In this document: piece after piece, positions 35,328-43,548 of the stretch
Numbering within the stretch: the first letter of the stretch is position 1
Layout: each line of letters starts with the position of its first letter
Origin: Clostridium felsineum DSM 794
GTDB taxonomy: Bacteria; Bacillota; Clostridia; Clostridiales; Clostridiaceae
Assembly (NCBI RefSeq): GCF_002006355.2
Contig: NZ_CP096981.1
Coordinates: 1 to 64,000 of the forward strand
Direction: 5' to 3'
Length of the DNA: 64,000 nucleotides
Made by a program: the position numbers and the translations under genes
The notes under the pieces: model-generated
Told to the model about the DNA's origin: nothing
What the model saw: only the letters and a program-made list of their open reading frames with translations
Databases searched by the model: none

Positions 35328-35879
35328 ATGAGTACAATGAATGTTATAGTATGGATGCTTCCAGTTTTCTTCATACTTCATGATTTTGAAGAGATTATAT
35401 TTGCTGAAATATGGGCAAAGCGTTATGAAAAAGAGATAGATGCCACTTTTACTAAAAAGCAGCCCTTTGGCTTAAGGTATATTCATAATTGGAGAACGGC
35501 AACTTTTTCAGTAGGTGTAGAGTTTATATTTTTGATTTATACAATTATAACTTTATTATCTGTAATATTTAATAGCTATTTTTTATGGTATGCTTTCTTT
35601 ATGGGTCTTTTCTTGCATTTTATTTTTCTTCATTTAGTAATGTGTATTAGATTTAAGCACTATGTACCAGGTATAGTTACATCGGCTATTTTCTTAATAC
35701 CTAATTTATGGCTTTTAATTTTGGCTGAGAAGATACTTAAATACAGCTTATTTACTAATTTTTGTGCTTGTATTTTAGTGATAATTGTTACTGTAATACT
35801 TATGCCTGCCTTGCATAAGCTCATGGGTATATTTTCTACATGGTTATATAGGTATTCAAAGCCAAAAAAACTTATTTAG
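35328..35879 (+). CDS. HXXEE-domain membrane protein
   Basis: This is a 183-residue membrane protein with about five helices. The N-terminal FILHDFEEIIFAEIW carries the His-x-x-Glu-Glu signature that names the HXXEE family. A further conserved His cluster is seen in FLHFIFLHLVMCIRFKHYVPG, as expected if these residues bind a metal. The biochemical role of the family is not known. ATG 35328 follows GGTGGGG; an in-frame ATG at 35301 overlaps no such site. It is divergent from the TetR gene and followed by a terminator. Confidence 0.8.
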   Translation: MSTMNVIVWMLPVFFILHDFEEIIFAEIWAKRYEKEIDATFTKKQPFGLRYIHNWRTATFSVGVEFIFLIYTIITLLSVIFNSYFLWYAFFMGLFLHFIFLHLVMCIRFKHYVPGIVTSAIFLIPNLWLLILAEKILKYSLFTNFCACILVIIVTVILMPALHKLMGIFSTWLYRYSKPKKLI

Positions 35880-35888
35880 AATAAAAAA

Positions 35889-35932
35889 ATTCCTCTTAGA
35901 ATAAATAGTTTATTGTTCTAAGAGGAGTGTTT
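35889..35932 (+). terminator. Terminator of the HXXEE gene
   Basis: The stem ATTCCTCTTAGAA (35889-35901) / TTCTAAGAGGAGT (35916-35928) has 12 of 13 pairs with one G-U, followed by GTTT. The A run before it allows use by the convergent PL10 gene as well. Confidence 0.7.
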
Positions 35933-36000
35933 AAATTCCTTTTCAGTAATTGCATTTTGAATTTCTTTTCATAATAAACAGTTAAATTTAAGGCTTTATA

Positions 36001-36972
36001 TTATTTTATAATAGATGAAGGCCAGCTTCCGTACCAAGCATAGCCAGTTCTTCTTTCAAGTTCAATATCACTAAGCTTGTATTCTACATTACCATTTCGG
36101 CCAACAAACATAGGTTTATTAGTACCTAGTTCATAGAAACGTGCCCATATAGGACCAGCCTTTGGATCATTAACAACCTTAACATCTCTATTAGCTTTAA
36201 CTACTCTTATACCATTTATTTCAGAAGCTTTAAACCAATTCTTTGCTCCGTTTATAGAGGCAGCTATTTGAGGAGTTGAAGGTCTAGTCTCTAAAAACTT
36301 AACAATGTTAGTACTTTCACTAGCAGTAAGGGAAGGAAGCTCATAAGCCCTTGCGCCAGCTGGTTTTAAAGTAACTTCATCATGCTGTTGACCCCAAGCT
36401 GTTAAATTTCCATTTTCTACAACTTGAGTTTTTAATACACAATCTATACCCTTATTAACTGCAGTTTTACATTTAGCTGCTATTGCATTATCTATAAATG
36501 TAAAGTCACCTTTTTTATTTGAAACATCATCTAAAAGATACATTACATTTATCATTGCATCATCATTATAAGTTATATGTTTATGATAACCAGAAGCATT
36601 ATAAACCTGTGGCCATCCACCGTTTGTTTGATACTGCATATTTAATAAAAAATTGATTCCACGTGTAGCAGCATTAGAATATACTACATTTTTTGTTTTT
36701 GTATATTCCTTTGCAAGTCTTCTTATTTCTGTGTAAGTAGCTTCATTATCAATGCAGGATTTTGCCCAATCTCCACTAGTTTCTCCATAATATTTTTGCC
36801 AACCACCATCAGCTTGTTGATTTTTTAAAATATCTGCTATGCTTGCAGTAGTACCACTAGCAGGACCCTTTGCAAATACAGTTGAAGAAGGCTTTGCAGT
36901 TATCATTAAGGCAGTTAAAGCTAAGGTTATTGCTAAAGCAGATGATATACCCTTTAATTTTGATTTTAACAT
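36001..36972 (-). CDS. Secreted PL10 pectate lyase
   Basis: This is a 323-residue secreted pectate lyase of family PL10 with an (alpha/alpha)3 fold. Residues 1-34 are a signal peptide. Family landmarks are NQQADGGWQKYYG, SCIDNEATYTEIRRLA, TNGGWPQVY, HITYNDDAMINVMYLL, WGQQHDEVTLKPAGARAYE and RTGYAWYGSWP. The Asp-Asp pair in YNDDAM and the Arg/Glu residues in the last two blocks correspond to the calcium and substrate site. The enzyme is a single catalytic module with no CBM. It cleaves polygalacturonate by beta-elimination and complements the PL1 enzyme at 23794-26130. A cre-like site lies upstream. Confidence 0.92.
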   Translation of the reverse strand: MLKSKLKGISSALAITLALTALMITAKPSSTVFAKGPASGTTASIADILKNQQADGGWQKYYGETSGDWAKSCIDNEATYTEIRRLAKEYTKTKNVVYSNAATRGINFLLNMQYQTNGGWPQVYNASGYHKHITYNDDAMINVMYLLDDVSNKKGDFTFIDNAIAAKCKTAVNKGIDCVLKTQVVENGNLTAWGQQHDEVTLKPAGARAYELPSLTASESTNIVKFLETRPSTPQIAASINGAKNWFKASEINGIRVVKANRDVKVVNDPKAGPIWARFYELGTNKPMFVGRNGNVEYKLSDIELERRTGYAWYGSWPSSIIK

Positions 36973-37047
36973 ATTAACACTCCTTATTATTTAGTATGCA
37001 AAATACGAAAGGAATTTTGATTTTTTAAAGTAAAATACTGCATATTA

Positions 37048-37061
37048 CGAAAACGTATACA
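37048..37061. promoter_or_regulatory. Possible cre site upstream of the PL10 gene
   Basis: CGAAAACGTATACA agrees with the cre consensus at about 12 of 14 positions on either strand and lies 76 bp upstream of the PL10 start. The remainder of 36973-37294 is AT-rich without other clear signals. Confidence 0.4.
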
Positions 37062-37294
37062 GATATTTAGCAATATTAATGCAAATACCAAAATAATTAT
37101 ACCATGTAAATAAATTTAATAATATATATTTACATAAGAAGGTCATATATTGCAACATTTATAAAAAATATTGCAATATAGTAAAAATAAAAATTTACAA
37201 AGTTAATATATTTTTATAAATGATTTATTTAAATTAATAGCCTTGTTCATATATAGAATTATTAGTATAATTAAATAAAAAACTAGGAGGCAGC

Positions 37295-38146
37295 ATGATG
37301 GATATAAAAGTAATTATTATGGATATTGATGGAACCTTAACTAATAGCAAAAAGATTATAACAGATAAAACAAAGAAGGCCTTAAAAAAGGCACAAGAAT
37401 TAGGTACTGTACTTATTTTAGCATCAGGAAGACCTACCTCTGGGCTAATGGATTTTGCTGAAGAGTTAGAAATGGATAAAAATCATGGACTTTTAGTTTC
37501 TTTTAATGGAGCAAAGGTTGTGGATTGTGAAAATGGTAAGGTTTTATTTGATGAAACCATGAGCATAGAACAAGGACAAGCGGTTCTTGAGCATATGAAA
37601 AAGTTTGAGGTTAAACCCATGATAGATAAGGGCGAATATATGTATGTTAATGATGTATTTAAAAATGAGATACAATATAAGGGTAAACCCTTTAATATAA
37701 TAAAGTACGAAGCACGAAATAATAAATTTAAGTTGTGTGAAAAAGATGATTTAGCGCTTTTTGCAGATTATCCTTTAAACAAGATTTTAACAGCTGGAGA
37801 ACCTGAATATTTAAAAGAGCACTATAAAGAAATGATGGAACCTTTTAAGGAAACTCTAAATTGCATGTTCACAGCAGATTTTTATTTTGAATTCACTGCT
37901 AAAGGAATTGATAAAGCTAAAGCATTAGATACGGTGTTAATGCCTATGGGATATAAGAAAGAAGAAATGATTGCCTTTGGAGATGGACATAATGATATTT
38001 CAATGGTGAAGTATGCAGGAATTGGAGTGGCTATGGATAATGCTGTACAGGAGTTAAAGGATGAGGCAGATGAAGTTACTCTTTCAAATGATGAGGATGG
38101 TATAGCTCATACCTTAAGTAAATATATGAAGGGAATACAGCTTTAA
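37295..38146 (+). CDS. HAD-superfamily Cof-type sugar phosphatase (YidA-like)
   Basis: This is a 283-residue HAD hydrolase, Cof/IIB subfamily. The four HAD motifs are intact: DIDGTLTNS (motif I, nucleophile Asp), LASGRPT (motif II), Lys in the KAKALDTVL segment (motif III) and FGDGHNDISMVKYAGIGVAMDNA (motif IV). The cap domain spans about 85-190. Relatives such as YidA dephosphorylate sugar phosphates; the substrate here is unknown. AGGAGG precedes the start; two adjacent ATG codons are both possible. A terminator follows. Confidence 0.88.
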   Translation: MMDIKVIIMDIDGTLTNSKKIITDKTKKALKKAQELGTVLILASGRPTSGLMDFAEELEMDKNHGLLVSFNGAKVVDCENGKVLFDETMSIEQGQAVLEHMKKFEVKPMIDKGEYMYVNDVFKNEIQYKGKPFNIIKYEARNNKFKLCEKDDLALFADYPLNKILTAGEPEYLKEHYKEMMEPFKETLNCMFTADFYFEFTAKGIDKAKALDTVLMPMGYKKEEMIAFGDGHNDISMVKYAGIGVAMDNAVQELKDEADEVTLSNDEDGIAHTLSKYMKGIQL

Positions 38147-38176
38147 AATAATTATTTTCTTTAGAGAAGCTTTATA

Positions 38177-38205
38177 AAGATGACATATTGGTGTCATCTT
38201 TTTTG
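38177..38205 (+). terminator. Terminator of the HAD phosphatase gene
   Basis: The stem AAGATGACAT (38177-38186) / GTGTCATCTT (38191-38200) with a 4-base loop is followed by TTTTGTTG. Confidence 0.85.
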
Positions 38206-38367
38206 TTGTGCAATATGGAGGAAAAAGAGTGATATTATGAAAAATAATTTTGCAACACTTTTATAGGTTCAATTGTATTTAATATAGGTGAACTACTATA
38301 TGTAATATTTAGATTCAGCAAAAATAATAAAATAAGGTGAGATTTCAAACAAATTAAAAAATTATAT

Positions 38368-38646
38368 AACGCATAAATGCTAATACATTCTGATTCATAA
38401 TGTAAGAATTTTAGTGCGTTATATATATATAAACGCATAAATACTAGTACATTCTGATTCATAAAAGATTCTAAGGTCGAACCTCTTTAGCAGGAATATT
38501 TTATGATCCATAATGTAAGAATTTTAGTGCGTTATATATATATAAACGCATAAATACTAGTACATTCTGATTCATAAAAGATTCTAAGGTCGAACCTCTT
38601 TAGCAGGAATATTTTATGATCCATAATGTAAGAATTTTAGTGCGTT
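38368..38646 (+). repeat. Three tandem units of the palindromic MITE-like repeat (array B)
   Basis: Two full 102-bp units (38432-38533 and 38545-38646) and one 53-bp internally deleted unit (38368-38420) lie head to tail. They are separated by identical 11-base ATATATATATA spacers. Units begin AACGCATAAAT and end ATTTTAGTGCGTT. Within a unit, TCATAAAA pairs with TTTTATGA and TACATT with AATGTA, giving a long hairpin whose tip contains AGGTCGAACCT. The short unit keeps only the outer stem. The two full units are nearly identical, so amplification was recent. The array fills the space before the ECF sigma gene, and array A has the same unit inverted. Confidence 0.85.
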
Positions 38647-38691
38647 ATATATAGAAAGCATTTAGAGGTTATGGTATGACAGGATGGAAGG

Positions 38692-39195
38692 ATGAGTTTT
38701 ATAATGAATGAGATTTCAGTAGGAAGAAATGAAATTATCTCACAGGATCTAGATCAGTACGGCAATATGCTTTTAAGGCTTGCATATTCTTACATGAAAA
38801 ATATTTATGATGCTGAAGATGTGGTTCAAGAGGTTTTTGTACAATTACTTAAAAATATAGATATATTTGAAAGTGATTCTTATAAAAGAAATTGGCTTAT
38901 TTGTGTTGCAAGAAATATATGTAAGAATAAATTGAAATCTGCTTGGTTTAAAAAATGTATAGAGTTGGAGGAAGTACCTTGTTATGACAGATATAAAGAT
39001 GGTAACGTTTTAGATTCAGTAATGAATCTCCCTCTCAAGTATAGGGAAATTATTTATTTATATTACTATGAGGAATATACTACAGTTGAAATTTCGGACT
39101 TAATAAACAAAAAGGAATCAACAGTTAGATCACTTCTTAGTCGTGGAAGAAAATTATTAAAGAAAAAATTGAAGGAGGAGTATGATTTTGAGTAA
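38692..39195 (+). CDS. ECF-type RNA polymerase sigma factor
   Basis: This is a 167-residue sigma-70 family ECF sigma factor. Region 2 spans about 22-88 (LLRLAYSYMKNIYDAEDVVQEVFVQLL), and region 4 spans about 105-160, with the helix-turn-helix YTTVEISDLINKKESTVRSLLSRGRKLL. Its end overlaps the next gene, a membrane protein with anti-sigma layout, by 14 bp. The start is uncertain: ATG 38692 lies very close to GGAAGG, and ATG 38704 is an alternative. The palindromic repeat array ends 45 bp upstream, so its promoter may lie in or next to a repeat. Confidence 0.9.
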   Translation: MSFIMNEISVGRNEIISQDLDQYGNMLLRLAYSYMKNIYDAEDVVQEVFVQLLKNIDIFESDSYKRNWLICVARNICKNKLKSAWFKKCIELEEVPCYDRYKDGNVLDSVMNLPLKYREIIYLYYYEEYTTVEISDLINKKESTVRSLLSRGRKLLKKKLKEEYDFE

Positions 39196-40141
39196 AAAAT
39201 ATAAAAAAGCATTAGAAGAAATTGTTATATCTGAAGATATGAAAAAAAGAATACTCCATAATGTACTAAGTGAAAATGTAAAAGTTAAGAAGTATAAAAT
39301 AGGTGTAAGAAGTAAGCTGATTATTGCATCAGTTTTGGCAGTATTTTCTGTAGCACTTATTTTAAAAAGCTATTTTTATATACTATTAAAAAATGGCAGT
39401 TCAAAAGTAGATAATATAGCTAAGGTACATAGAGTTTTAAGAAAACCTCAATTAAAAGAAGTAGAAAATAATGTTAAGCCTAAAGGTAAAAATGATAGTG
39501 AAGAAAATAAGGATATGGAGAAGCAAAAAATTATAAAGCAGTATGTATACAATAAAAATCACAAGCAAAGAAGTAACCAAGAGCAAAACGATAATAAAAA
39601 TATTAAGCCTAATGAGAATAATCAGGATAACAATAATAGAAATAAGGTTAGTAGCAACAATAGCAATAACAATAACAATAACATAGTTAGTAGTGTGCCC
39701 TCAGTTACTTTAGAAAATAATGAAAATAAGTATAAAACTTTAGAAGAAGCAGAAAACGCAGTTAACTTTAAAATAAGTGATCTGAAGAATTTACCAACTG
39801 GATTTAATTTGAGTAAAATAAGTGTTCTAGAAAACAAAACTATTGAAATTGATTATAATCTTGAAAAAGATGTTATGAAATTTACTGCATTGAAAAATTC
39901 AGGGGCTTTAACAGGTACTTATGATGGAGACAAGGGTGAAAACGTCCTTAATATAAATGGAGTAAAGGTTATGCTAAAGGAAGATAAGGATAAAATAGTT
40001 AAGGGAGCAACCTGGGAAAAAGATAATATAAGCTATTCAATATCATTTGAAAATGGTATTGAAAAAGAAAAAGTAATAAGTATAATTAGTAGTAATTGTG
40101 GTACCGCCAACGCTACCGATAAAACCCACGCTAAGCGTTAG
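39182..40141 (+). CDS. Membrane anti-sigma factor with DUF4367-like domain, 3' end replaced by transposon inverted repeat
   Basis: This is a 319-residue protein with a cytoplasmic N-terminus (about 1-38), one membrane helix (about 42-64), an Asn/Lys-rich stalk (about 90-175, with a poly-Asn run) and an extracytoplasmic DUF4367-like domain (about 190-300). Overlap with the ECF sigma gene and this topology identify it as the cognate anti-sigma factor. TTG 39188 (MSKKYKK) may be the true start, since GGAGG at 39174-39178 is 9 bases from it but only 3 from ATG 39182. The last 14 residues (from CGTANATDKTHAKR) are encoded by a Tn3-type inverted repeat at 40098-40135, so the native end has been lost by a few residues. 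Confidence 0.8.
   Translation: MILSKKYKKALEEIVISEDMKKRILHNVLSENVKVKKYKIGVRSKLIIASVLAVFSVALILKSYFYILLKNGSSKVDNIAKVHRVLRKPQLKEVENNVKPKGKNDSEENKDMEKQKIIKQYVYNKNHKQRSNQEQNDNKNIKPNENNQDNNNRNKVSSNNSNNNNNNIVSSVPSVTLENNENKYKTLEEAENAVNFKISDLKNLPTGFNLSKISVLENKTIEIDYNLEKDVMKFTALKNSGALTGTYDGDKGENVLNINGVKVMLKEDKDKIVKGATWEKDNISYSISFENGIEKEKVISIISSNCGTANATDKTHAKR
40098..40135. repeat. Orphan 38-bp Tn3-family terminal inverted repeat
   Basis: This 38-bp sequence begins GTGGTACCGCCAAC and ends AAAACCCACGCTAAG. It aligns along its full length with the inverted repeat at 40213-40250, in the same orientation. It therefore looks like the left end of a second, older Tn3-type element. Its partner end was not found. 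It supplies the last codons of the anti-sigma gene. Confidence 0.7.
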
Positions 40142-40212
40142 TAAATAAATGATATGAAAATCAGAAGTATGTACTCACCATAGTAACACGGATGCTGTAA
40201 TTACACCTATAT

Positions 40213-40250
40213 GGGGTACCTCCAACATTTCTGACAAAACCCACGCTAAG
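40213..40250. repeat. Left 38-bp inverted repeat of the Tn3-family element
   Basis: The sequence begins GGGGTACCTCCAACATTTC and ends ACCCACGCTAAG. The transposase stop codon lies 5 bp inside it, the normal Tn3 arrangement. Confidence 0.8.
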
Positions 40251-40255
40251 ACAAT

Positions 40256-40470
40256 CTATGGAATATTAATATTTAATGGCCTTAACTCATTATATTCGGG
40301 AATATTTTTAGCATCAAAGGTATATTCTTCGAGCAAATTAATATGCTCCCAATCTAGTGAAGCTATGTGTTTAATTAAGCTTTCGTCAAATGTATAATTT
40401 TGCTTTAAATAATTTATAGATTTTCTAAATAAGTAGTATTCCAAATACTTATGGCATTAATTAATATATT
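40256..40470 (-). pseudogene. Tn3-family transposase, C-terminal fragment
   Basis: The last 60 codons read ESLIKHIASLDWEHINL, then DAKNIPEYNELRPLNI, matching the Tn3 TnpA C-terminus (L-S-P-L-G-W-E-H-I-N-L and F/L-R-P-L). Upstream, in another frame, LINAISIWNTTYL matches the conserved NAI-x-x-WNT-x-YL. A frameshift therefore separates the two. Further upstream, homology is lost by about 40480. Confidence 0.8.
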
Positions 40471-40703
40471 TAAAGGGCACAACTAACATATGTGTAAAAA
40501 CGAGCTACATGTTAGATTTTCTCCAAATAATAGTCAGTTTTATTTTATGGTATTGAAACATTCAGTTCTAGATTTTGGTACATGGGGTTTGTGTAGAATT
40601 GGAAACAAAAACACCCGTAGGCTATAATTATATGGCAATAGCTAATATGTAACCTTATTTATTCTAAAATTATAGGTTAACTATTATCCTTTATTTGTTG
40701 TGT

Positions 40704-40901
40704 TTAAGATTCTTCATCAATATTTTTTGTAATTATTAACTGGCGTAACCTTCCTTGTTCTACTTCTTTAGATAAATTAAAAGAGTATTCTCCAATGATG
40801 TACAGGCAGTTATTTGTAATAAGTAAGATTGGCTTGTAAATAATTAATTTCATCATAATTACAGTCGTAATTATTGAAAATAAAAAGGGCATACATCCCA
40901 C
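40704..40901 (-). other. Short unrecognised open frame
   Basis: A 65-codon frame with a hydrophobic N-terminus (FLFSIITTVIMM) and a charged tail ending KNIDEES. I do not recognise it. It lies between transposase debris and other gene fragments and may itself be a remnant. There is no convincing ribosome binding site. Positions 40480-40700 show nothing I can identify. Confidence 0.2.
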
Positions 40902-41013
40902 TTGAATATCTAAGTATAACCATGTATTTATAAAAACTTACTATTACTTTTTACTATTCTAAAAAAATTATTATAATATTATACATCTATTTTACTTTAA
41001 TCTATTTCGCCAT

Positions 41014-41193
41014 TTAATTTTCATAAAATGAGACAGCTAATGGTTGTCTATCTGTAAATTTTTTATAACTATATTTAGGATATTCTACCATTACAGCTAC
41101 TGTTACGTTCTTTTTTTCTGGAATATTAGAAATTTTGTTTATCGGTGAATTTTCACTAAGAGGGGTATACACCAAGATAAGTAAAAAACCCGG
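41014..41193 (-). pseudogene. C-terminal remnant of an unrecognised gene
   Basis: A minus-strand frame without start codon, stopped at 41014, encodes about 58 residues with ordinary protein-like composition (ISNIPEKKNVTVAVMVEYPK, then SYKKFTDRQPLAVSFYEN). A stop codon lies just upstream in frame. It is probably the end of a lost gene; the family is not recognised. Confidence 0.3.
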
Positions 41194-41272
41194 CCATTAT
41201 CTGTAAAATAATTATATACTAGCCAGTTCTATTATTTATTTAACATTAACTTTGGTTATAAGTTCTCAAAAG

Positions 41273-41314
41273 AAAAAGTAGTATCTTACATAACTCTATA
41301 ATAATACTACTTTT
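41273..41314. terminator. Terminator-like hairpin in the transposon interior
   Basis: AAAAAGTAGTAT (41273-41284) and ATACTACTTTTT (41303-41314) form a perfect 12-bp stem with an A run on one side and a T run on the other, so it could work in either direction. Confidence 0.55.
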
Positions 41315-41402
41315 TCATGTGATACTGAAGCAAGTGACTTGTATTATAATTCTTAAAGCAATTCTCCATACTTTCTCATATGTACCTTCTTTAATATCGT
41401 AA

Positions 41403-41517
41403 CTAAATCAGTGAAATTTGTTTTCTGTCACGTACCAATTGAGTTACTGCTACTGCAAGTGCTCTACCAGCACTATTACCTCCAACTTTGATCTTAGAGT
41501 TATTTAATAAACTTTTG
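41403..41517 (-). pseudogene. Fragment of an alpha/beta hydrolase (hormone-sensitive lipase-type esterase)
   Basis: The minus-strand frame reads SKIKVGGNSAGRALAVAV, then TQLVRDRKQI. This is the nucleophile elbow of HSL-family esterases (V-G-G-D/N-S-A-G, catalytic Ser) followed by the usual ALA-x-AV-x-x-x-x-RDR helix. Only about 37 codons survive before a stop. Confidence 0.6.
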
Positions 41518-41618
41518 CCAACAATGAGTTTTTAATCTATTTTTATATTACACTATGACATTGTGTCATGATCAACACTTTTATTAATAACTTTAGTTTT
41601 GCAAAATAAATAATCAAA

Positions 41619-41634
41619 TTGGTAGTATTACCAA
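41619..41634. promoter_or_regulatory. Perfect TTGGTA-GTAT-TACCAA palindrome
   Basis: The arms TTGGTA and TACCAA pair perfectly around GTAT. GntR-type repressors often bind such T-GGT-A-N-TACC-A sites. A second palindrome, TGACATTGTGTCA, lies at 41567-41579. A 30-codon frame (41713-41805, MPNKVTNHIVSINDELYNYL) follows and breaks off by frameshift. The gene once controlled here may be lost. Confidence 0.3.
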
Positions 41635-42028
41635 AAAATAAATATGGTACACTGATGGTCTCCGTGATATATAAAAGTTACCACACAATTAATCACACGG
41701 TAGGTTATTAGTATGCCAAATAAAGTTACTAATCATATTGTATCTATTAATGATGAACTTTACAATTACTTAAATGATGTAAACTATGGAATGAACAAGC
41801 TATAAATAATGTATCAATAGAACTAATACTTGATAAGTTAAAATTAGCTTCGTATAAAATTTTTTAGAATATTTATAGCACAAATATAGGCTCAAATACT
41901 GTAATTATATTCCTTTGTAGCATCCAACACTACAATTGGAATTTCAAATTCTTAAATTAAAGAAGTTAAGTAATAATAAATGAAAATAGGATAGGAACTG
42001 TAATTTAGATTCCTATCCTAAGATTTAT

Positions 42029-43459
42029 TTATAGCTGATTTCCATTACTGGAGATAACATTCTTATACCAATGAAAGCTTTTCTTCTTAATACGTTTAAA
42101 AGTACCATTGCCATTATTATCTCTATCAACGTAAATAAATCCATATCTTTTTTTCATTTCACCAGTGCCATTGCTAATTAAATCAATACATCCCCAAGTA
42201 GTATATCCCATTAATTCAACACCATCAATATTTATAGCATCTTTTATTGCTTTAATGTGCTCTCTTAAATACTCAATTCGATAATCATCTTCTATATTAC
42301 CATTTGTATCAATTATATCATTAGCACCTAAACCATTTTCAACAATGAATAATGGTTTTTCATAACGATCATATAATAAATTCATTGTAATTCTAAGCCC
42401 AAGTGGATCTATTTGCCAGCCCCATTCACTTGCTTTTAAATAAGGATTTTTTAATGTGGCGAATACATTACCTTCTGTTTGATCTACACCAATAGGATTT
42501 GAACTAGTTAAACGAGAAGAGTAATAACTAAAAGAAATAAAATCAACAGTATTCTCTTTTAATATTTTTTCATCATCTTTATTCATCTTTATAGTTATAT
42601 TTTTTCTTTGTAGAAGTTTCTTTGCATAACGTGGATATTTTCCTCGAGATTGTACATCTATAAATAGATAATCTTCTCTATCGCTTTGGATTGATTTAAG
42701 AACATCTTTTGGATTACAAGTATTCGCATAGGTAGCACCTGCTGCAAGCATGCATCCTATCTTAAAATTTGGATTTATTTCATGTGCCATTTTAGTAGCT
42801 AATGCACTTGCAATCAATTGGTGATGTGCTGCTTGGTATTTAACAGCTTCTTCATTTTCACCTTTTTCAAAAACTAATCCAGCACCAATAAACGGTAGAT
42901 GCATTAACATATTAATTTCATTGAATGTAAGCCAATACCTCACTTTATTTTTATATCTATTGAAAATAACTTTACATAATTTTTGGTGATATTTTATCAT
43001 CTTGCGATTTCTCCAGGAACCAATTGTTTCTACCAGATGTATAGGTACATCAAAATGAGTAATAGTAACTAAGGGTTCAATATTGTATTTAAGACATTCA
43101 TCGAATATATTATCATAGAATTCTAATCCGTCTTCATTTGCTTCTAGTTCATCACCTTTGGGAAATATACGTGCCCATGAAATAGACATACGAAAAGTTT
43201 TAAACCCCATTTCGTGCATTAAAGCTATGTCTGTTTTGTAGTTATGATAAAAATCAACGGCTTCATGACTTGGATAGTAATGGCTAGCATCACATTTTAA
43301 CATTTTTAATTTTCCACTCATTACTGAAAATCGATCTTTACCTGTAGGTACTACATCAATAGTAGATAATCCTTTGTTACCTTCTAAGTATCCACCTTCA
43401 CATTGATTAGCAGCTATAGCTCCTCCCCATAAAAATCCTTCTGGAAAAACATTTGCCAT
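42029..43459 (-). CDS. GH1 6-phospho-beta-glucosidase
   Basis: This is a 476-residue cytoplasmic GH1 enzyme that hydrolyses PTS-imported phosphorylated beta-glucosides. The barrel has FLWGGAIAANQCEGG, FRMSISWARIFPKG, the acid/base Glu181 in LTFNEIN, the nucleophile Glu374 in FIVENGLG and WGCIDLISNGTGEMKKRYGF. The Ser/Lys/Tyr set in the last block (S-x5-M-K-K-R-Y) marks specificity for 6-phosphosugars. AGGAGG precedes ATG 43459. It lies inside the Tn3-type element with no PTS permease beside it, so uptake must rely on a permease elsewhere. It is 89 bp downstream of the EamA gene on the same strand. Confidence 0.92.
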   Translation of the reverse strand: MANVFPEGFLWGGAIAANQCEGGYLEGNKGLSTIDVVPTGKDRFSVMSGKLKMLKCDASHYYPSHEAVDFYHNYKTDIALMHEMGFKTFRMSISWARIFPKGDELEANEDGLEFYDNIFDECLKYNIEPLVTITHFDVPIHLVETIGSWRNRKMIKYHQKLCKVIFNRYKNKVRYWLTFNEINMLMHLPFIGAGLVFEKGENEEAVKYQAAHHQLIASALATKMAHEINPNFKIGCMLAAGATYANTCNPKDVLKSIQSDREDYLFIDVQSRGKYPRYAKKLLQRKNITIKMNKDDEKILKENTVDFISFSYYSSRLTSSNPIGVDQTEGNVFATLKNPYLKASEWGWQIDPLGLRITMNLLYDRYEKPLFIVENGLGANDIIDTNGNIEDDYRIEYLREHIKAIKDAINIDGVELMGYTTWGCIDLISNGTGEMKKRYGFIYVDRDNNGNGTFKRIKKKSFHWYKNVISSNGNQL

Positions 43460-43485
43460 CTTAAATTCCTCCTATTTTAAACATA

Positions 43486-43524
43486 TAATACAAAATTGTT
43501 GTATTACTATATACATTTGTAGTA
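43486..43524. promoter_or_regulatory. Operator-like inverted repeats upstream of the GH1 gene
   Basis: AATACAA (43486-43492) and TTGTATT (43498-43504) form a perfect inverted repeat. It is followed by ACTATATACATTTGTAGT (43506-43523), which on the minus strand contains CTACA-AA-TGTA. The latter resembles the CTACA-N3-TGTAG sites near the PucR gene at 48085, suggesting shared control of transposon cargo. Confidence 0.35.
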
Positions 43525-43548
43525 TGAATCCAACAGTATCAATTATAA

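Noticed and set aside
38432..38646. tRNA-like or CRISPR-like element, suggested by the GGTCGAACC core and tandem units
   Set aside because: The core resembles a T-arm only over about 9 bases, with no acceptor or other arms. The units are long palindromes with AT spacers, not short repeats with unique spacers, and there are no cas genes.
39622..39837. 71-codon Leu-rich open frame opposite the anti-sigma gene
   Set aside because: It is antisense to the Asn-rich stalk; poly-Asn codons read as poly-Leu on the other strand.
40080..40141. A distinct C-terminal domain of the anti-sigma factor
   Set aside because: The last codons coincide with a 38-bp Tn3-type inverted repeat, so they are inserted sequence and not an evolved domain.
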